From assembly GCA_963817075.1 (NCBI GenBank), contig CAWFMT010000005.1:682001-746000 (forward strand): a stretch of 64,000 nt of DNA, in the 5' to 3' direction. Below are positions 1 through 8,973 of this stretch, in pieces (the first letter of the stretch is position 1; every line of letters begins with the position of its first letter). Source of the stretch: DASPKM01 sp963817075 (GTDB taxonomy: Bacteria; Bacteroidota; Bacteroidia; Chitinophagales; Chitinophagaceae). The position numbers and the translations under genes are program-made. The notes under the pieces were generated by a model, which saw nothing but the letters and a program-made list of their open reading frames with translations, searched no databases and was not told the origin of the DNA.

Positions 1-1674
1 GTAAAACATTTCGCTCTCTATGGCGCATCGGAAGCTGGAAGAGACTACAATACAACAGACATGAGCAGGGTGAGAATGTACAATGAATACCTGGCGCCCT
101 ATAAAGCCGCTCTTGATGCTGGAGCCGGAAGTATCATGACATCATTCAATGAAATTGATGGAATACCGGCCAGTGCAAACAAATGGTTGCTAATGGATCT
201 TTTAAGAAAGCAGTGGGGATTTAAAGGATTTGTCGTGACCGACTATACATCAATTAACGAAATGATCGATCACGGAATTGGTGATCTTCAAACAGTTTCG
301 GGTCTCTCCCTGAAAGCTGGAGTAGATATGGATATGGTGGGCGAAGGATTTCTTTCTACGCTCAAGAAATCATTGCAGGAAGGGAAAGTGACAACCGCTC
401 AAATTGATGTGGCCTGCAGAAGAATTCTTGAAGCGAAATACAAACTAGGTCTATTTGATGATCCATATAGGTATTGTAATCCTGAACGCGCAAAAACAGA
501 AATATTTACTGAATCAAACAGAAAAGCTGCCCGTGAAATAGCTTCTCAAAGTTTTGTGTTGCTGAAAAATGCTAACAATGTTTTGCCCTTAAAGAGATCT
601 GGCACAGTAGCTCTAATTGGTCCACTTGCCGATGCAAAAGAAAATATGCCTGGCACCTGGAGTGTAGCCGCAGATTTTTCAAAAGCAACTTCGGTTTTAG
701 CAGGCTTGCAATCCGCAGCAGGAAGCAATGCAAAAATTTTATATGCTAAAGGTTCGAATCTTTCATCAGATAGTTTGCTTGAACAGAGAGCAACCATGTT
801 TGGGAAGGCCATTCGTCGTGATACACGTTCTGAAGAAGTAATTTTAAAAGAAGCGATTGAGGTAGCTAACGTTTCAGATGTAATTGTTGCAGCATTGGGT
901 GAGGGAGCTGAAATGACGGGCGAAGCTTCAAGTGTTTCCAACCTGGAAATTCCTCCTGTGCAAAGAAGACTTCTGGAGGCTTTGTTGAAGACGGGCAAGC
1001 CTGTTGTTCTTGTTCTTTTCACGGGAAGACCATTGGCGTTGAAATGGGAGGAAGAAAACGTTCCGGCAATCCTTAATGTTTGGTTTGGTGGGAGTGAAGC
1101 TGGATCAGCAATTGCAGACGTACTTTTTGGCGATGTGAATCCATCGGGAAAACTTACCGCCACTTTTCCGCAGAACATCGGACAAGTTCCAATCTACTAC
1201 AACCATAAAAATACAGGCAGACCACTTCCTGAAGGAAAATGGTTTCAAAAATTTCGCTCGAATTATCTGGACGTTTCTAATGAACCGCTCTACCCCTTTG
1301 GTTTTGGACTTAGCTACACCAACTTCCAATATGGCGATTTAAGATTGAGTAGCAATTCTCTCAGAGGAAATCAGCAGCTCACCGCCAGCATTGAACTTAG
1401 GAATAATGGTAAATTTGATGGTGCAGAAGTAGTGCAACTATATATCAGGGACCTGGTGGGAACCACCACCCGACCAGTTAAAGAATTAAAAGGATTCCAG
1501 AAGGTCTACTTAAAGAGTGGAGAAACCAAAACAATCAGTTTTCAAATCACACCTAATGATTTGAAATTTTATAATTATGATCTGAAGTATGATTGGGAAG
1601 CAGGTGATTTTACAATCATGATCGGCGGGAATTCCCGGGATGTTAAATCAGGTAAGATAACCTGGGTGAAATAG
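1..1674 (+). CDS. bglX: Glycoside hydrolase family 3 beta-glucosidase (BglX-like), 5' partial
   Basis: The frame is open from base 1, so the N-terminus lies outside the window; 557 residues remain of a family usually near 750. The fragment begins with VKHFALYGASEAGRDYNTTD, the substrate-pocket stretch typical of BglX-type enzymes. The likely nucleophile is the Asp in GFVVTDYTSI (fragment residue about 81). The second alpha/beta domain follows (SFVLLKNANNVLPL, ALIGPLAD), and a C-terminal fibronectin-like domain ends the protein (NNGKFDGAEVVQLYI, VKELKGFQKVYL). It should release glucose or xylose from beta-linked oligosaccharides, probably in the periplasm. The GH43 gene 104 bases downstream on the same strand supports a role in plant hemicellulose breakdown. 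Family certain; exact substrate not determinable. Confidence 0.93.
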   Translation, partial: VKHFALYGASEAGRDYNTTDMSRVRMYNEYLAPYKAALDAGAGSIMTSFNEIDGIPASANKWLLMDLLRKQWGFKGFVVTDYTSINEMIDHGIGDLQTVSGLSLKAGVDMDMVGEGFLSTLKKSLQEGKVTTAQIDVACRRILEAKYKLGLFDDPYRYCNPERAKTEIFTESNRKAAREIASQSFVLLKNANNVLPLKRSGTVALIGPLADAKENMPGTWSVAADFSKATSVLAGLQSAAGSNAKILYAKGSNLSSDSLLEQRATMFGKAIRRDTRSEEVILKEAIEVANVSDVIVAALGEGAEMTGEASSVSNLEIPPVQRRLLEALLKTGKPVVLVLFTGRPLALKWEEENVPAILNVWFGGSEAGSAIADVLFGDVNPSGKLTATFPQNIGQVPIYYNHKNTGRPLPEGKWFQKFRSNYLDVSNEPLYPFGFGLSYTNFQYGDLRLSSNSLRGNQQLTASIELRNNGKFDGAEVVQLYIRDLVGTTTRPVKELKGFQKVYLKSGETKTISFQITPNDLKFYNYDLKYDWEAGDFTIMIGGNSRDVKSGKITWVK

Positions 1675-1686
1675 ATTTTTAGGAAT

Positions 1687-1766
1687 TTAACCGCAAAGTC
1701 GCCAAGGCGCCAAGTAACGCAAAGAATTCCTCGCGAACCTTTGCGCCCTTGCGTCCTGGCGGTTAA
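1687..1766. repeat. Intergenic palindromic repeat, family A (full hairpin)
   Basis: Starts TTAACCGCAAAGTCGCC and ends GCGTCCTGGCGGTTAA; the two arms are imperfect reverse complements over about 30 bases, with a variable centre. It fills the gap between the GH3 and GH43 genes. It is the first of at least seven full copies in the window, plus single arms. Confidence 0.85.
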
Positions 1767-1778
1767 AAATTCTTTGAT

Positions 1779-3536
1779 ATGAAACCTGTGGTTCTGTTCT
1801 TTATTAGTATAATAAGTGTTTCGCAAATTTTTGGTCAATCAAAGCAGAACACTTACTGCAACCCCATCAATCTGGATTATGGCTATTGTCCCATCCCAAA
1901 TTTCACTGAATGGGGCAAACATAGAACCACAGCAGATCCTGTGATTGTTACTTACAAAGGTGACTACTATTTATTCTCAACAAATCAATGGGGTTATTGG
2001 TGGAGCAGCGATATGCTCAATTGGAATTTCGTTTCCAGAAAATTTCTTAAGCCCTGGCATAAGGTGTATGATGAATTATGCGCACCTGGAATTTGGGTAA
2101 TGGGAGATACGATGCTGGTATTCGGATCTACCTATTCTTCCAATTTCCCGATCTGGATGAGCACAAACCCAAAAGGAAATGATTGGAAAGAAGCGATCGA
2201 TTCATTTGCAATTGGAGGATGGGATCCCGCTTTTTTTCTGGATGACGATGGAAGGTTATACATGTACAATGGTAGCAGCAATCGTTATCCTCTCTATGGA
2301 GTAGAGCTCGACAGAAAAACCTTTCAGCCTAAAACTGCAAGAAGAGAAATGTATTTCCTGGAGGATTGGAGGTATGGGTGGCATCGGTTCGGAGAATATC
2401 TTGATAATACTTTCCTTGATCCTTTTATTGAAGGAGCATGGATGACGAAACATAACGGCAAATATTATTTACAATATGGTGCGCCCGGTACTGAGTTTAG
2501 TGGTTATGCCGATGGCGTGATTGTAGGCGACGGACCCTTGGGTCCTTTCACTCCTCAATCTGATCCGGTGAGTTTCAAACCTGGCGGATTCGCAAGAGGC
2601 GCAGGACATGGAAGTACCTATCAGGATAAATGGAATAACTACTGGCATATTTCTACTATCGCGATTTGTGTGAAAAATAATTTCGAAAGAAGAAATGGGA
2701 TCTGGCCGGCAGGTTTTGATAAGGACGGGGTGATGTATTCCAATACCAGTTTCGGCGACTATCCGCATTATCTTCCTTCCGGACCTAAGGCAGATAATTA
2801 TTCTCCAACTGGAGATGGTGGATTTACAGGTTGGATGCTACTTAATTATAATAAGCCTGTGCAGGTTTCCTCTTCGCTTGGCAATTATCTTCCTAATCTG
2901 GCAGTAGATGAAAGCATTAAAACATATTGGAGTGCTGCAACAGGCAATGCAGGTGAATGGATTCAAACTGATCTTGGTCAGTTAAGTACTGTGAACGCAA
3001 TACAAATTAATTATGCTGATCAGGATGCTGAATTTCTGGGAAAGCAAACCAATATTTATCATCAGTATAAAATCCATCATTCAGTTGATGGAAAAAAATG
3101 GATTTTATTGATCGATAAAAGCAAGAACCAACGAGATGTTCCTCATGACTATGTACAATTGGACAATCCGGTTCAAACAAGATTCATGAAATTAGAAAAT
3201 ATTCATATGCCAACTGGCAAATTTGCAATTAGTGGTTTAAGAGTGTTTGGAAATGGAAATGGTGCCAAGCCTTCAGCAGTTCAAAATTTCGTGGTATTAA
3301 GGACCGAAAAAGATAAGAGGTCTGCCTGGTTGAAATGGAGACCCGTTGATAATGCGTACGCCTATAATATCTATACCGGCACCTCTCCTGATAAATTATA
3401 CAATTGCATCATGGTCCATGGAGCTAATGAACATTATTATAAATCCATGGATAAGTTGAAGACGTATTATTTTTCTATAGAAGCAATTAATGAAAATGGT
3501 GTATCTGCAAAGACAGCAGTTTCTAAAGCTGAGTAA
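1779..3536 (+). CDS. Secreted glycoside hydrolase family 43 protein with F5/8 type C-like domain
   Basis: A signal peptide is present (hydrophobic MKPVVLFFISIISVSQIFG, cleavage near residue 20). A five-bladed beta-propeller of the GH43 type follows. The catalytic-base Asp is probably D53 in TTADPVIVTYKGDYYLF, the pKa-modulating Asp lies in GGWDPAFFLDDDG (about 150), and the general-acid Glu is in DPFIEGAWM (about 218). Residues 365-490 look like a discoidin/F5/8 type C carbohydrate-binding domain (LPNLAVDESIKTYWSAATGN, GEWIQTDLGQ). A fibronectin III-like domain (SAWLKWRPVDNAYAYNIYTG) ends the 585-residue protein. It likely acts on arabinose- or xylose-containing glycans together with the upstream GH3 enzyme. 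Linkage specificity cannot be read from sequence. No T9SS sorting tail is seen. Confidence 0.88.
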   Translation: MKPVVLFFISIISVSQIFGQSKQNTYCNPINLDYGYCPIPNFTEWGKHRTTADPVIVTYKGDYYLFSTNQWGYWWSSDMLNWNFVSRKFLKPWHKVYDELCAPGIWVMGDTMLVFGSTYSSNFPIWMSTNPKGNDWKEAIDSFAIGGWDPAFFLDDDGRLYMYNGSSNRYPLYGVELDRKTFQPKTARREMYFLEDWRYGWHRFGEYLDNTFLDPFIEGAWMTKHNGKYYLQYGAPGTEFSGYADGVIVGDGPLGPFTPQSDPVSFKPGGFARGAGHGSTYQDKWNNYWHISTIAICVKNNFERRNGIWPAGFDKDGVMYSNTSFGDYPHYLPSGPKADNYSPTGDGGFTGWMLLNYNKPVQVSSSLGNYLPNLAVDESIKTYWSAATGNAGEWIQTDLGQLSTVNAIQINYADQDAEFLGKQTNIYHQYKIHHSVDGKKWILLIDKSKNQRDVPHDYVQLDNPVQTRFMKLENIHMPTGKFAISGLRVFGNGNGAKPSAVQNFVVLRTEKDKRSAWLKWRPVDNAYAYNIYTGTSPDKLYNCIMVHGANEHYYKSMDKLKTYYFSIEAINENGVSAKTAVSKAE

Positions 3537-3620
3537 TTTAAATTTTCACCGCAGAGAACATGAGAAGCAGAGTATTTATTAATAAATCTCAAAATCTCCC
3601 AATTCCAAAATTTCAAAATT

Positions 3621-3845
3621 CTACTTCACATCTTCAAACTCGATGTACTCAGAGGCTGGTCTCTTATTTTGAGTGCGCGAGGGATTGGAACCTGAAGGCT
3701 CAGATTGATGATCCTGATTCATCCTTTCCTGCATTTCATTGAATTTGCGACGCATAACCCGGCTTGCGCGGTATACAGGAATGATAAAACCGAACAATAT
3801 CTTGTAGATAAGAAAGGCTGCTATCAACCCTATGACTATTCCCAT
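3621..3845 (-). CDS. Small membrane protein, DUF4834-like
   Basis: This 74-residue protein has an N-terminal transmembrane helix (MGIVIGLIAAFLIYKILFGF), a basic juxtamembrane segment (RASRVMRRKFNEMQERM) and a polar, Gln/Ser-rich tail ending in EYIEFEDVK. Its size, helix position and acidic tail match DUF4834, a family confined to Bacteroidota with no known function. It is divergent from rimP. A short inverted repeat (AGGCC...GGCCT, about 3862-3880) lies in the divergent gap. Function unknown. Confidence 0.72.
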   Translation of the reverse strand: MGIVIGLIAAFLIYKILFGFIIPVYRASRVMRRKFNEMQERMNQDHQSEPSGSNPSRTQNKRPASEYIEFEDVK

Positions 3846-3923
3846 ACTACTAAGATAATATAGGCCAGGGCTCAGGCCTGTTAATAATAATATAAGAGAA
3901 AAATTACCTGGAGTTCAAAAACG

Positions 3924-3956
3924 TTTGGAAGCAATTTCTGTTTTTCATTACCTTCG
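3924..3956 (+). promoter_or_regulatory. Predicted Bacteroidota promoter for rimP-nusA-infB
   Basis: A -33 box TTTG (3924-3927) is followed after 21 bases by a -7 box TACCTTCG (3949-3956), which differs from TAnnTTTG at one position. Transcription would start near 3963 and give a leader of about 50 bases before rimP. This position argues against an upstream in-frame start at 3925. Confidence 0.55.
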
Positions 3957-3977
3957 TGCCGGACAAATGAAACTGAT

Positions 3978-4010
3978 GAAGGGAACGAAATCGTTCCCTT
4001 CTTTATTTCT
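3978..4010 (+). promoter_or_regulatory. Terminator-like hairpin in the rimP leader
   Basis: A perfect inverted repeat GAAGGGAACGA / TCGTTCCCTTC (3978-3988 and 3991-4001) runs straight into CTTTATTTCT and ends 4 bases before the rimP start region. It sits downstream of the predicted promoter, so it would be in the mRNA. It could attenuate transcription or block translation initiation of the rimP-nusA-infB operon. Confidence 0.5.
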
Positions 4011-4014
4011 CAAA

Positions 4015-4485
4015 ATGGAACTCACGAATTCGCAGCAAAAGGTAAAGGAATTGGTTACTGAGATATTGACTGCCAATCCTGATTACTTCCTGGTTGAGGT
4101 TAAGCTTAGGCCCGGAAATAATATCAAGGTGGTCCTGGATGCAGACAGTGGGGTTTCTATTGACAAGTGCGTAGCTTATAACCGCTTATTATACAGAAAG
4201 ATAGAAGAGGAAGGGCTATTCCCGGCCGGTGAATTTTCTCTGGAGGTTTCCTCCCCCGGCACCGATGAACCTCTGAAGCTCCATCGTCAGTATAAGAAGA
4301 ACATTGGCAGGACTGTGGAAGTCATTTCCAATGACGGCTCAAAGAATGAAGGCAAACTGGTGGAAGTAGGTGATGATGGTATCATAATTGAGGAAACCAG
4401 AGGGAAAAACAAGAAAAAGGAGGTGGTTATGCATACCATCCTATTCGATAATATCAAATCAACAAAAATTCAGGTAGTTTTTTAA
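4015..4485 (+). CDS. rimP: Ribosome maturation factor RimP
   Basis: The 156-residue protein assists late 30S subunit assembly. I chose ATG 4015 (MELTNSQQKVKELV) because the longer in-frame extension overlaps the predicted promoter and encodes leader sequence. The N-terminal alpha/beta domain includes the hallmark SLEVSSPGTDEPLK (about residues 78-91). The C-terminal SH3-like beta barrel includes GRTVEVISNDGSKNEGKLVEV. The order rimP-nusA-infB is a widely conserved operon. The gap to nusA is 36 bases and contains a small GC hairpin (CCGCC AA GGCGG, 4492-4503). Confidence 0.93.
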   Translation: MELTNSQQKVKELVTEILTANPDYFLVEVKLRPGNNIKVVLDADSGVSIDKCVAYNRLLYRKIEEEGLFPAGEFSLEVSSPGTDEPLKLHRQYKKNIGRTVEVISNDGSKNEGKLVEVGDDGIIIEETRGKNKKKEVVMHTILFDNIKSTKIQVVF

Positions 4486-4521
4486 TTAAACCCGCCAAGG
4501 CGGAACGGTAAAAAAAAGTAT

Positions 4522-5769
4522 ATGGCAAGTATCAACCTTATTGAAGCTTTCCAGGATTTTAAGGAAGCTGAAAATATTGACCGTCCAACCATGATGAAGG
4601 TGGTAGAAGATGTATTCAAGACCCTTCTGAGAAAGAAATACGGTAGTGACGAGAATTTTGACGTCATCGTTAATGCAGAGAAAGGTGACCTTGAGATCAT
4701 GCGTCGCAGGACCATCGTTGAGGATGGAGAAGTAAATGATCCATTGGCAGAGATAGCCTATAATGATGCCGTTAAGATTGAACCAGACTTTGAAGTAGGA
4801 GAGGACCTGTATGAAGAAATAGATATTATGGACTTTGGCCGCCGGGCCATTCTTGCAGCCAAACAAACACTTGCAAGTCGCATCAGTGATCTTAAAAAGA
4901 ACGTACTGGTCAAGAAATATGGCGATCGCGTTGGTGAAATTGTGAGTGCTGAGGTTTATCAGGTATGGAAAAAAGAAATTTTATTGCTCGATGAAGAAGG
5001 AAGCGAATTGATCCTCCCAAAATCTGAACAGATTCCGCAGGATTACTTCAAAAAGGGAGAAAATATAAGAGCCGTTGTAAAGAAAGTAGAGCTCAAGAAT
5101 AATAGTCCGGTGATCATTTTATCAAGAACATCTCCCGATTTTCTTTCCAAGCTATTGGAAATTGAAGTCCCTGAAATATTTGACGGTTTGATCGTCATTC
5201 GCAAGATCGTACGTGATCCGGGTGAAAGAGCAAAAGTGGCTGTTGAGTCATATGACGATAGGATTGACCCGGTTGGGGCATGTGTTGGTATGAAGGGTAG
5301 TCGTATTCATGGAATTGTGAGGGAACTAAAGAATGAGAACATAGATGTGATCAATTGGACGAACAATATCCAGCTGCTTATTCAGCGCTCGCTTACTCCG
5401 GCCAAGATCACAAACATGGAATTGGAAAATGAAGAGAAACATGCCGATGTGTACCTGAAACCTGACCAGGTTTCTCTTGCCATAGGAAGAAAAGGAGTTA
5501 ATATAAAGCTGGCACAGGAATTAACTGGATACTCTATTGATGTGTTCAGGGATAATGAAGGAGAAGATGATGACTTTGATATTAGTCTTGATGAATTCAG
5601 CGATGAAATTGAAACATGGATCATCGATGAATTGAAACGTATTGGATGTGACACGGCAAGAAGTGTTCTTGATCTGACTCCTGAAGAGTTAGAGAGAAGG
5701 ACCGATCTGGAAAAAGAGACAATTGCAGAACTTAGAAAAGTGCTTCAGGCAGAATTTGAGAAAGAATGA
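4522..5769 (+). CDS. nusA: Transcription termination/antitermination factor NusA
   Basis: This 415-residue RNA-polymerase-binding factor modulates pausing, termination and antitermination. The N-terminal RNAP-binding domain covers about residues 1-125 (MASINLIEAFQDFKEAENID). The S1 domain follows at about 130-200 (RVGEIVSAEVYQVWKKEILL). KH1 is around 225-300, with the loop GMKGSRIHGI near residue 255. KH2 is near 320, with the loop IGRKGVNIKLA. The C-terminus holds one helix-hairpin-helix-like acidic unit (ARSVLDLTPEELERRTDLE), not the two acidic repeats of the longer E. coli protein. It is second in the rimP-nusA-infB operon. Confidence 0.96.
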   Translation: MASINLIEAFQDFKEAENIDRPTMMKVVEDVFKTLLRKKYGSDENFDVIVNAEKGDLEIMRRRTIVEDGEVNDPLAEIAYNDAVKIEPDFEVGEDLYEEIDIMDFGRRAILAAKQTLASRISDLKKNVLVKKYGDRVGEIVSAEVYQVWKKEILLLDEEGSELILPKSEQIPQDYFKKGENIRAVVKKVELKNNSPVIILSRTSPDFLSKLLEIEVPEIFDGLIVIRKIVRDPGERAKVAVESYDDRIDPVGACVGMKGSRIHGIVRELKNENIDVINWTNNIQLLIQRSLTPAKITNMELENEEKHADVYLKPDQVSLAIGRKGVNIKLAQELTGYSIDVFRDNEGEDDDFDISLDEFSDEIETWIIDELKRIGCDTARSVLDLTPEELERRTDLEKETIAELRKVLQAEFEKE

Positions 5770-5846
5770 GGGACGTGAGTCGTGAATCGTGAGATCTATT
5801 AGCGATCAACCAAGTAACTCCCGACTCACGACTGACGACTGACGTC
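5768..5846. repeat. GACTCACGACTGACG-type intergenic repeat, family E
   Basis: Between nusA and infB, a GACGTGAGTCGTGAATCGTGA arm faces a CGACTCACGACTGACGACTG arm across about 30 bases, forming an imperfect inverted repeat built from reiterated GTGA/CGACT words. Related GACTTCTGACTTC words occur at about 27121-27150 and 45719-45753. Confidence 0.6.
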
Positions 5847-5874
5847 GAATAAAGTTTGTTTATAAAACCAATTA

Positions 5875-8727
5875 ATGGCAGAAACTACCACACCCAGATT
5901 GATGGCCGCAGCTAAAGAATTCAACATCGGGAAAGACACCCTGGTTGATTTTTTGGCGGGCAAGGGATTTAGCCGCGATGATCTGAAGCCTACGGCCAAG
6001 CTCACGGACGATATGTATCGTGCGCTGCAGCAGGAGTTCCAGAGCGACAAGGTTGCGAAACTTAAGAGCGACCAAATTGACCTTCCAAAAGGGAGCAGTC
6101 CCGAGACAAGGAAGAGAAAGGAAGATGAAGCAATCCTATTCAAGAAGGATACCCGCAAGCCAGCGGCTGAAACTCCTCAACCAGCTCCGCCACCAGAGGT
6201 AAAACAGCCAGAACCAGAACCGGTGATTGAACCGGCTGAACCGCAACCCGAGGTGAAAGAACCAGAACCTCAGCCAGAAGTAATAGTGAAGATAGATGCA
6301 CCAGAGATTGAAGGACCCAAGGTAGTTTCCAAAATAGATCTTACAAGCATTGACTCATCAACCCGTCCGAAGAAATCAGTTAAGAAGCAAAAGGAAGAAA
6401 AGCCGAAGAAACCAAAAGTCAAGGAAGAAGAACCAGTAGTTGAGCAGGTAGCAGAAGAACCTGTTGTTGAATTACAGGAAGAGACAGAACTGCCAATGAT
6501 CGAAAATATCAAGGCAGATAAACTGGAAGGACCAAAAATTCTCGGTAAGATTCAATTACCTGCAGACAACGACACAAGACCAAAGCCTAACGAGGAAAAA
6601 AGAAAGAGAAAACGTATCCCTATCGAAAAGAAACAATCTGAGGGGAAACCAATCTTCAATCGTGATAACCGCCAGGGCCAAGGACAGGGACAGGGGCAAG
6701 GTCAGCAGGGAGGATTTAGAAGAGAAGGGCAACCTCCGCCACGAACAGGACCAAGACCTACGTTCAGACCGGCCAATAGGACCGACCAACGTAAGGTTGT
6801 TGACAAAGAAATTGATCAGAAAGAAATTCAAAATAAGATCCGTGAAACTCAGGCAAAGCTTGCAGGAGCCGGCGGAAGAGGAAAAAGTCTTAAGGCAAAG
6901 CATAGAAGAGCCAGAAGAGAAGAAATGGCTGAACAAGGTTCTGAGGACATGCAGGATAACACTCTGCAATTGACAGAATTTATTAGCGTGAGTGAACTGG
7001 CAAACCTGATGGATGTTAGTTATGCCGAGGTTATAGGTAAGTGTATGGGGCTTGGGCTCATGGTCTCTATTAACCAACGTCTGGATGCTGAAGTAATTGA
7101 ATTAGTGGCGAATGAGTTTGGCTTCCAGGTTGAGTTCATTGATATGGAGAAACAAACGGAGATGGAAGAGGAAGTGGAAGAAGATAATGAAGATGAACTT
7201 CAACCTCGTTCTCCGATTGTAACCATCATGGGTCACGTTGACCATGGTAAAACCTCATTACTGGATTACATCCGTAGTGCCAATGTTGTGGCAGGTGAGG
7301 CTGGAGGAATTACCCAACACGTTGGCGCCTATCAGGTGGAATTGCCAACAGGCAAAGGAGTCACCTTCCTCGATACACCCGGTCACGAAGCATTTACAGC
7401 GATGCGTGCCCGTGGAGCCAAGGTTACTGATATTGCAGTAATTGTAATTGCCGCGGATGACGCGGTGATGCCTCAAACCAAGGAGGCGATCAGTCACGCA
7501 CAAGCTGCTGGTGTGCCGATGATCTTTGCAATTAATAAGATTGATAAGGATGGTGCAAATTCTGCAAAGATCTATGAACAATTGGCCGGAATGAATCTGC
7601 TGGTTGAATCATGGGGTGGTAAATATCAAAGCCAGGAAATATCAGCCAAACAGGGTTTGAATGTTGACCAGTTACTTGAAAAAATATTATTAGAGGCAGA
7701 ACTTTTGAACCTGAAGGCAAACCCTTCGAGGGAAGCCTCAGGAACAATCATAGAAGCATCACTGGATAAGGGCCGCGGATTTGTTGCCACCCTGCTGGTT
7801 CAAAACGGAACCCTACAGATTGGTGACCTCGTGGTGTCCGGCCAGAACTTTGGTCGCGTTAAAGCCATGTTTAATGAACGCCAGCAAAGGATTGAAGGCG
7901 TTCCCCCAGCTTCTCCAGCCGTGATCCTTGGATTGAATGGTGCTCCGCAAGCCGGAGAAAAATTCAGGGTTTATGATGATGAAGCAGAAGCGAAAGAAGT
8001 GGCAAACAGAAGAGCTCAAATCCTTCGTGAACAGGGTATCAGAACCAAGAAACATATTACACTCGATGAAATTGGTCGCCGACTTGCGCTAGGAAACTTC
8101 AAGCAATTGAACCTGATCATTAAGGGGGATGTGGATGGATCAGTTGAGGCACTGAGTGATTCATTGCAAAAACTTTCGACCGAAGAAATTGCCGTTAGTG
8201 TTGTACATAAGGCTGTGGGAGCCATCACTGAAAGTGATGTACTGCTTGCAACTGCCTCGGATGCGGTTATTGTTGGATTTAATGTTCGTCCTTCAGGACA
8301 GGCAAACAAACTCGCGGAAAATGAAGGCGTAGAAATAAAACTCTATTCCATTATCTACAATGCCATCGAAGAGATCAAGAGTGCGATGGAAGGTATGCTG
8401 GAACCGAAGATCCAAGAAAAGATCGTTGCCAATGTGGAAGTTCGGAATGTATTCAAATTTGATAAGGCTACAGTTGCAGGTTGCTATGTGCTTGATGGAA
8501 AGATCAGTCGCAATAACAAGATCCGCATCATACGGGATGGCATCGTTACATACCCTGCTGGTGAAGGAGCTTCCACTGAACTTGGTTCACTAAAACGTTT
8601 CAAGGATGATGTGAAGGAAGTTTCAGCTGGAATGGAATGCGGTTTGACGATCAAGAACTACAATGACTTGAAAGAGGGGGATATCGTTGAAGCCTTTGAA
8701 TTGGAAGAAGTAAAAAGAACACTTTAA
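5875..8727 (+). CDS. infB: Translation initiation factor IF-2
   Basis: This 950-residue GTPase delivers fMet-tRNA to the 30S subunit. Residues 1-75 hold the IF2_N-like domain (LMAAAKEFNIGKDTLVDFL). About 80-330 is a low-complexity linker rich in Pro/Glu/Lys, with a GQ tract (GQGQGQGQGQQGG) and an Arg-rich patch. The G domain begins with GHVDHGKTSLLD (about 453-464), followed by DTPGHEAF and NKID, so all GTP-binding motifs are present. Domains II, III and IV follow, and the C-terminus binds initiator tRNA. It starts at ATG 5875, 105 bases after nusA, with repeat family E in the gap. The long linker explains its length compared with about 890 residues in E. coli. Confidence 0.97.
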   Translation: MAETTTPRLMAAAKEFNIGKDTLVDFLAGKGFSRDDLKPTAKLTDDMYRALQQEFQSDKVAKLKSDQIDLPKGSSPETRKRKEDEAILFKKDTRKPAAETPQPAPPPEVKQPEPEPVIEPAEPQPEVKEPEPQPEVIVKIDAPEIEGPKVVSKIDLTSIDSSTRPKKSVKKQKEEKPKKPKVKEEEPVVEQVAEEPVVELQEETELPMIENIKADKLEGPKILGKIQLPADNDTRPKPNEEKRKRKRIPIEKKQSEGKPIFNRDNRQGQGQGQGQGQQGGFRREGQPPPRTGPRPTFRPANRTDQRKVVDKEIDQKEIQNKIRETQAKLAGAGGRGKSLKAKHRRARREEMAEQGSEDMQDNTLQLTEFISVSELANLMDVSYAEVIGKCMGLGLMVSINQRLDAEVIELVANEFGFQVEFIDMEKQTEMEEEVEEDNEDELQPRSPIVTIMGHVDHGKTSLLDYIRSANVVAGEAGGITQHVGAYQVELPTGKGVTFLDTPGHEAFTAMRARGAKVTDIAVIVIAADDAVMPQTKEAISHAQAAGVPMIFAINKIDKDGANSAKIYEQLAGMNLLVESWGGKYQSQEISAKQGLNVDQLLEKILLEAELLNLKANPSREASGTIIEASLDKGRGFVATLLVQNGTLQIGDLVVSGQNFGRVKAMFNERQQRIEGVPPASPAVILGLNGAPQAGEKFRVYDDEAEAKEVANRRAQILREQGIRTKKHITLDEIGRRLALGNFKQLNLIIKGDVDGSVEALSDSLQKLSTEEIAVSVVHKAVGAITESDVLLATASDAVIVGFNVRPSGQANKLAENEGVEIKLYSIIYNAIEEIKSAMEGMLEPKIQEKIVANVEVRNVFKFDKATVAGCYVLDGKISRNNKIRIIRDGIVTYPAGEGASTELGSLKRFKDDVKEVSAGMECGLTIKNYNDLKEGDIVEAFELEEVKRTL

Positions 8728-8740
8728 GACATAAAAAAAT

Positions 8741-8857
8741 CAAAAACAAATAACAATAACCAAAGAAAGAAAACCAAATTTCAATTTTCAATTAATTGGT
8801 AATTAGTTCTTAGTTTCCAATTATTTGGAATTTGTGATTTGATTCTTGGTTCTTATC
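8741..8857. repeat. AACCAAGAATC-type palindromic repeat, family C
   Basis: The left arm carries AATAACCAAAGAAAGAAAACC and the right arm GAATTTGTGATTTGATTCTTG, so the two are imperfect reverse complements across an AT-rich centre. The same design occurs at 19926-20072, and single arms are at 17564-17632, 37553-37625 and 37775-37825. Confidence 0.65.
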
Positions 8858-8950
8858 AGAAATTACTGGGAAACTCAGTGTCTTAGCGGTGAAATGCCTT
8901 AAGGATTGTTAAACCCTAACCCATTGGCTGAACCTACCGCCTGATTAAAA

Positions 8951-8958
8951 TACATTTG
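8951..8958 (+). promoter_or_regulatory. Predicted -7 box for the PpiC gene
   Basis: TACATTTG is an exact TAnnTTTG match 15 bases upstream of the ATG at 8974. A TTG at 8924-8926 is a possible but distant (24-base) -33 box. Confidence 0.45.
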
Positions 8959-8973
8959 AAGGAATAACTCTGT

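Noticed and set aside
546..1178. A 210-residue minus-strand open frame
   Set aside because: It is antisense to the GH3 glycosidase, which has clear family motifs in the other strand.
3925..4014. 30-residue N-terminal extension of RimP
   Set aside because: It overlaps the predicted promoter and the leader hairpin, and RimP proteins normally start near MELTNSQQKV.
6556..7077. A 173-residue minus-strand open frame
   Set aside because: It is antisense to the low-complexity linker of infB and its composition (Ser/Leu/Phe-rich) mirrors that linker.
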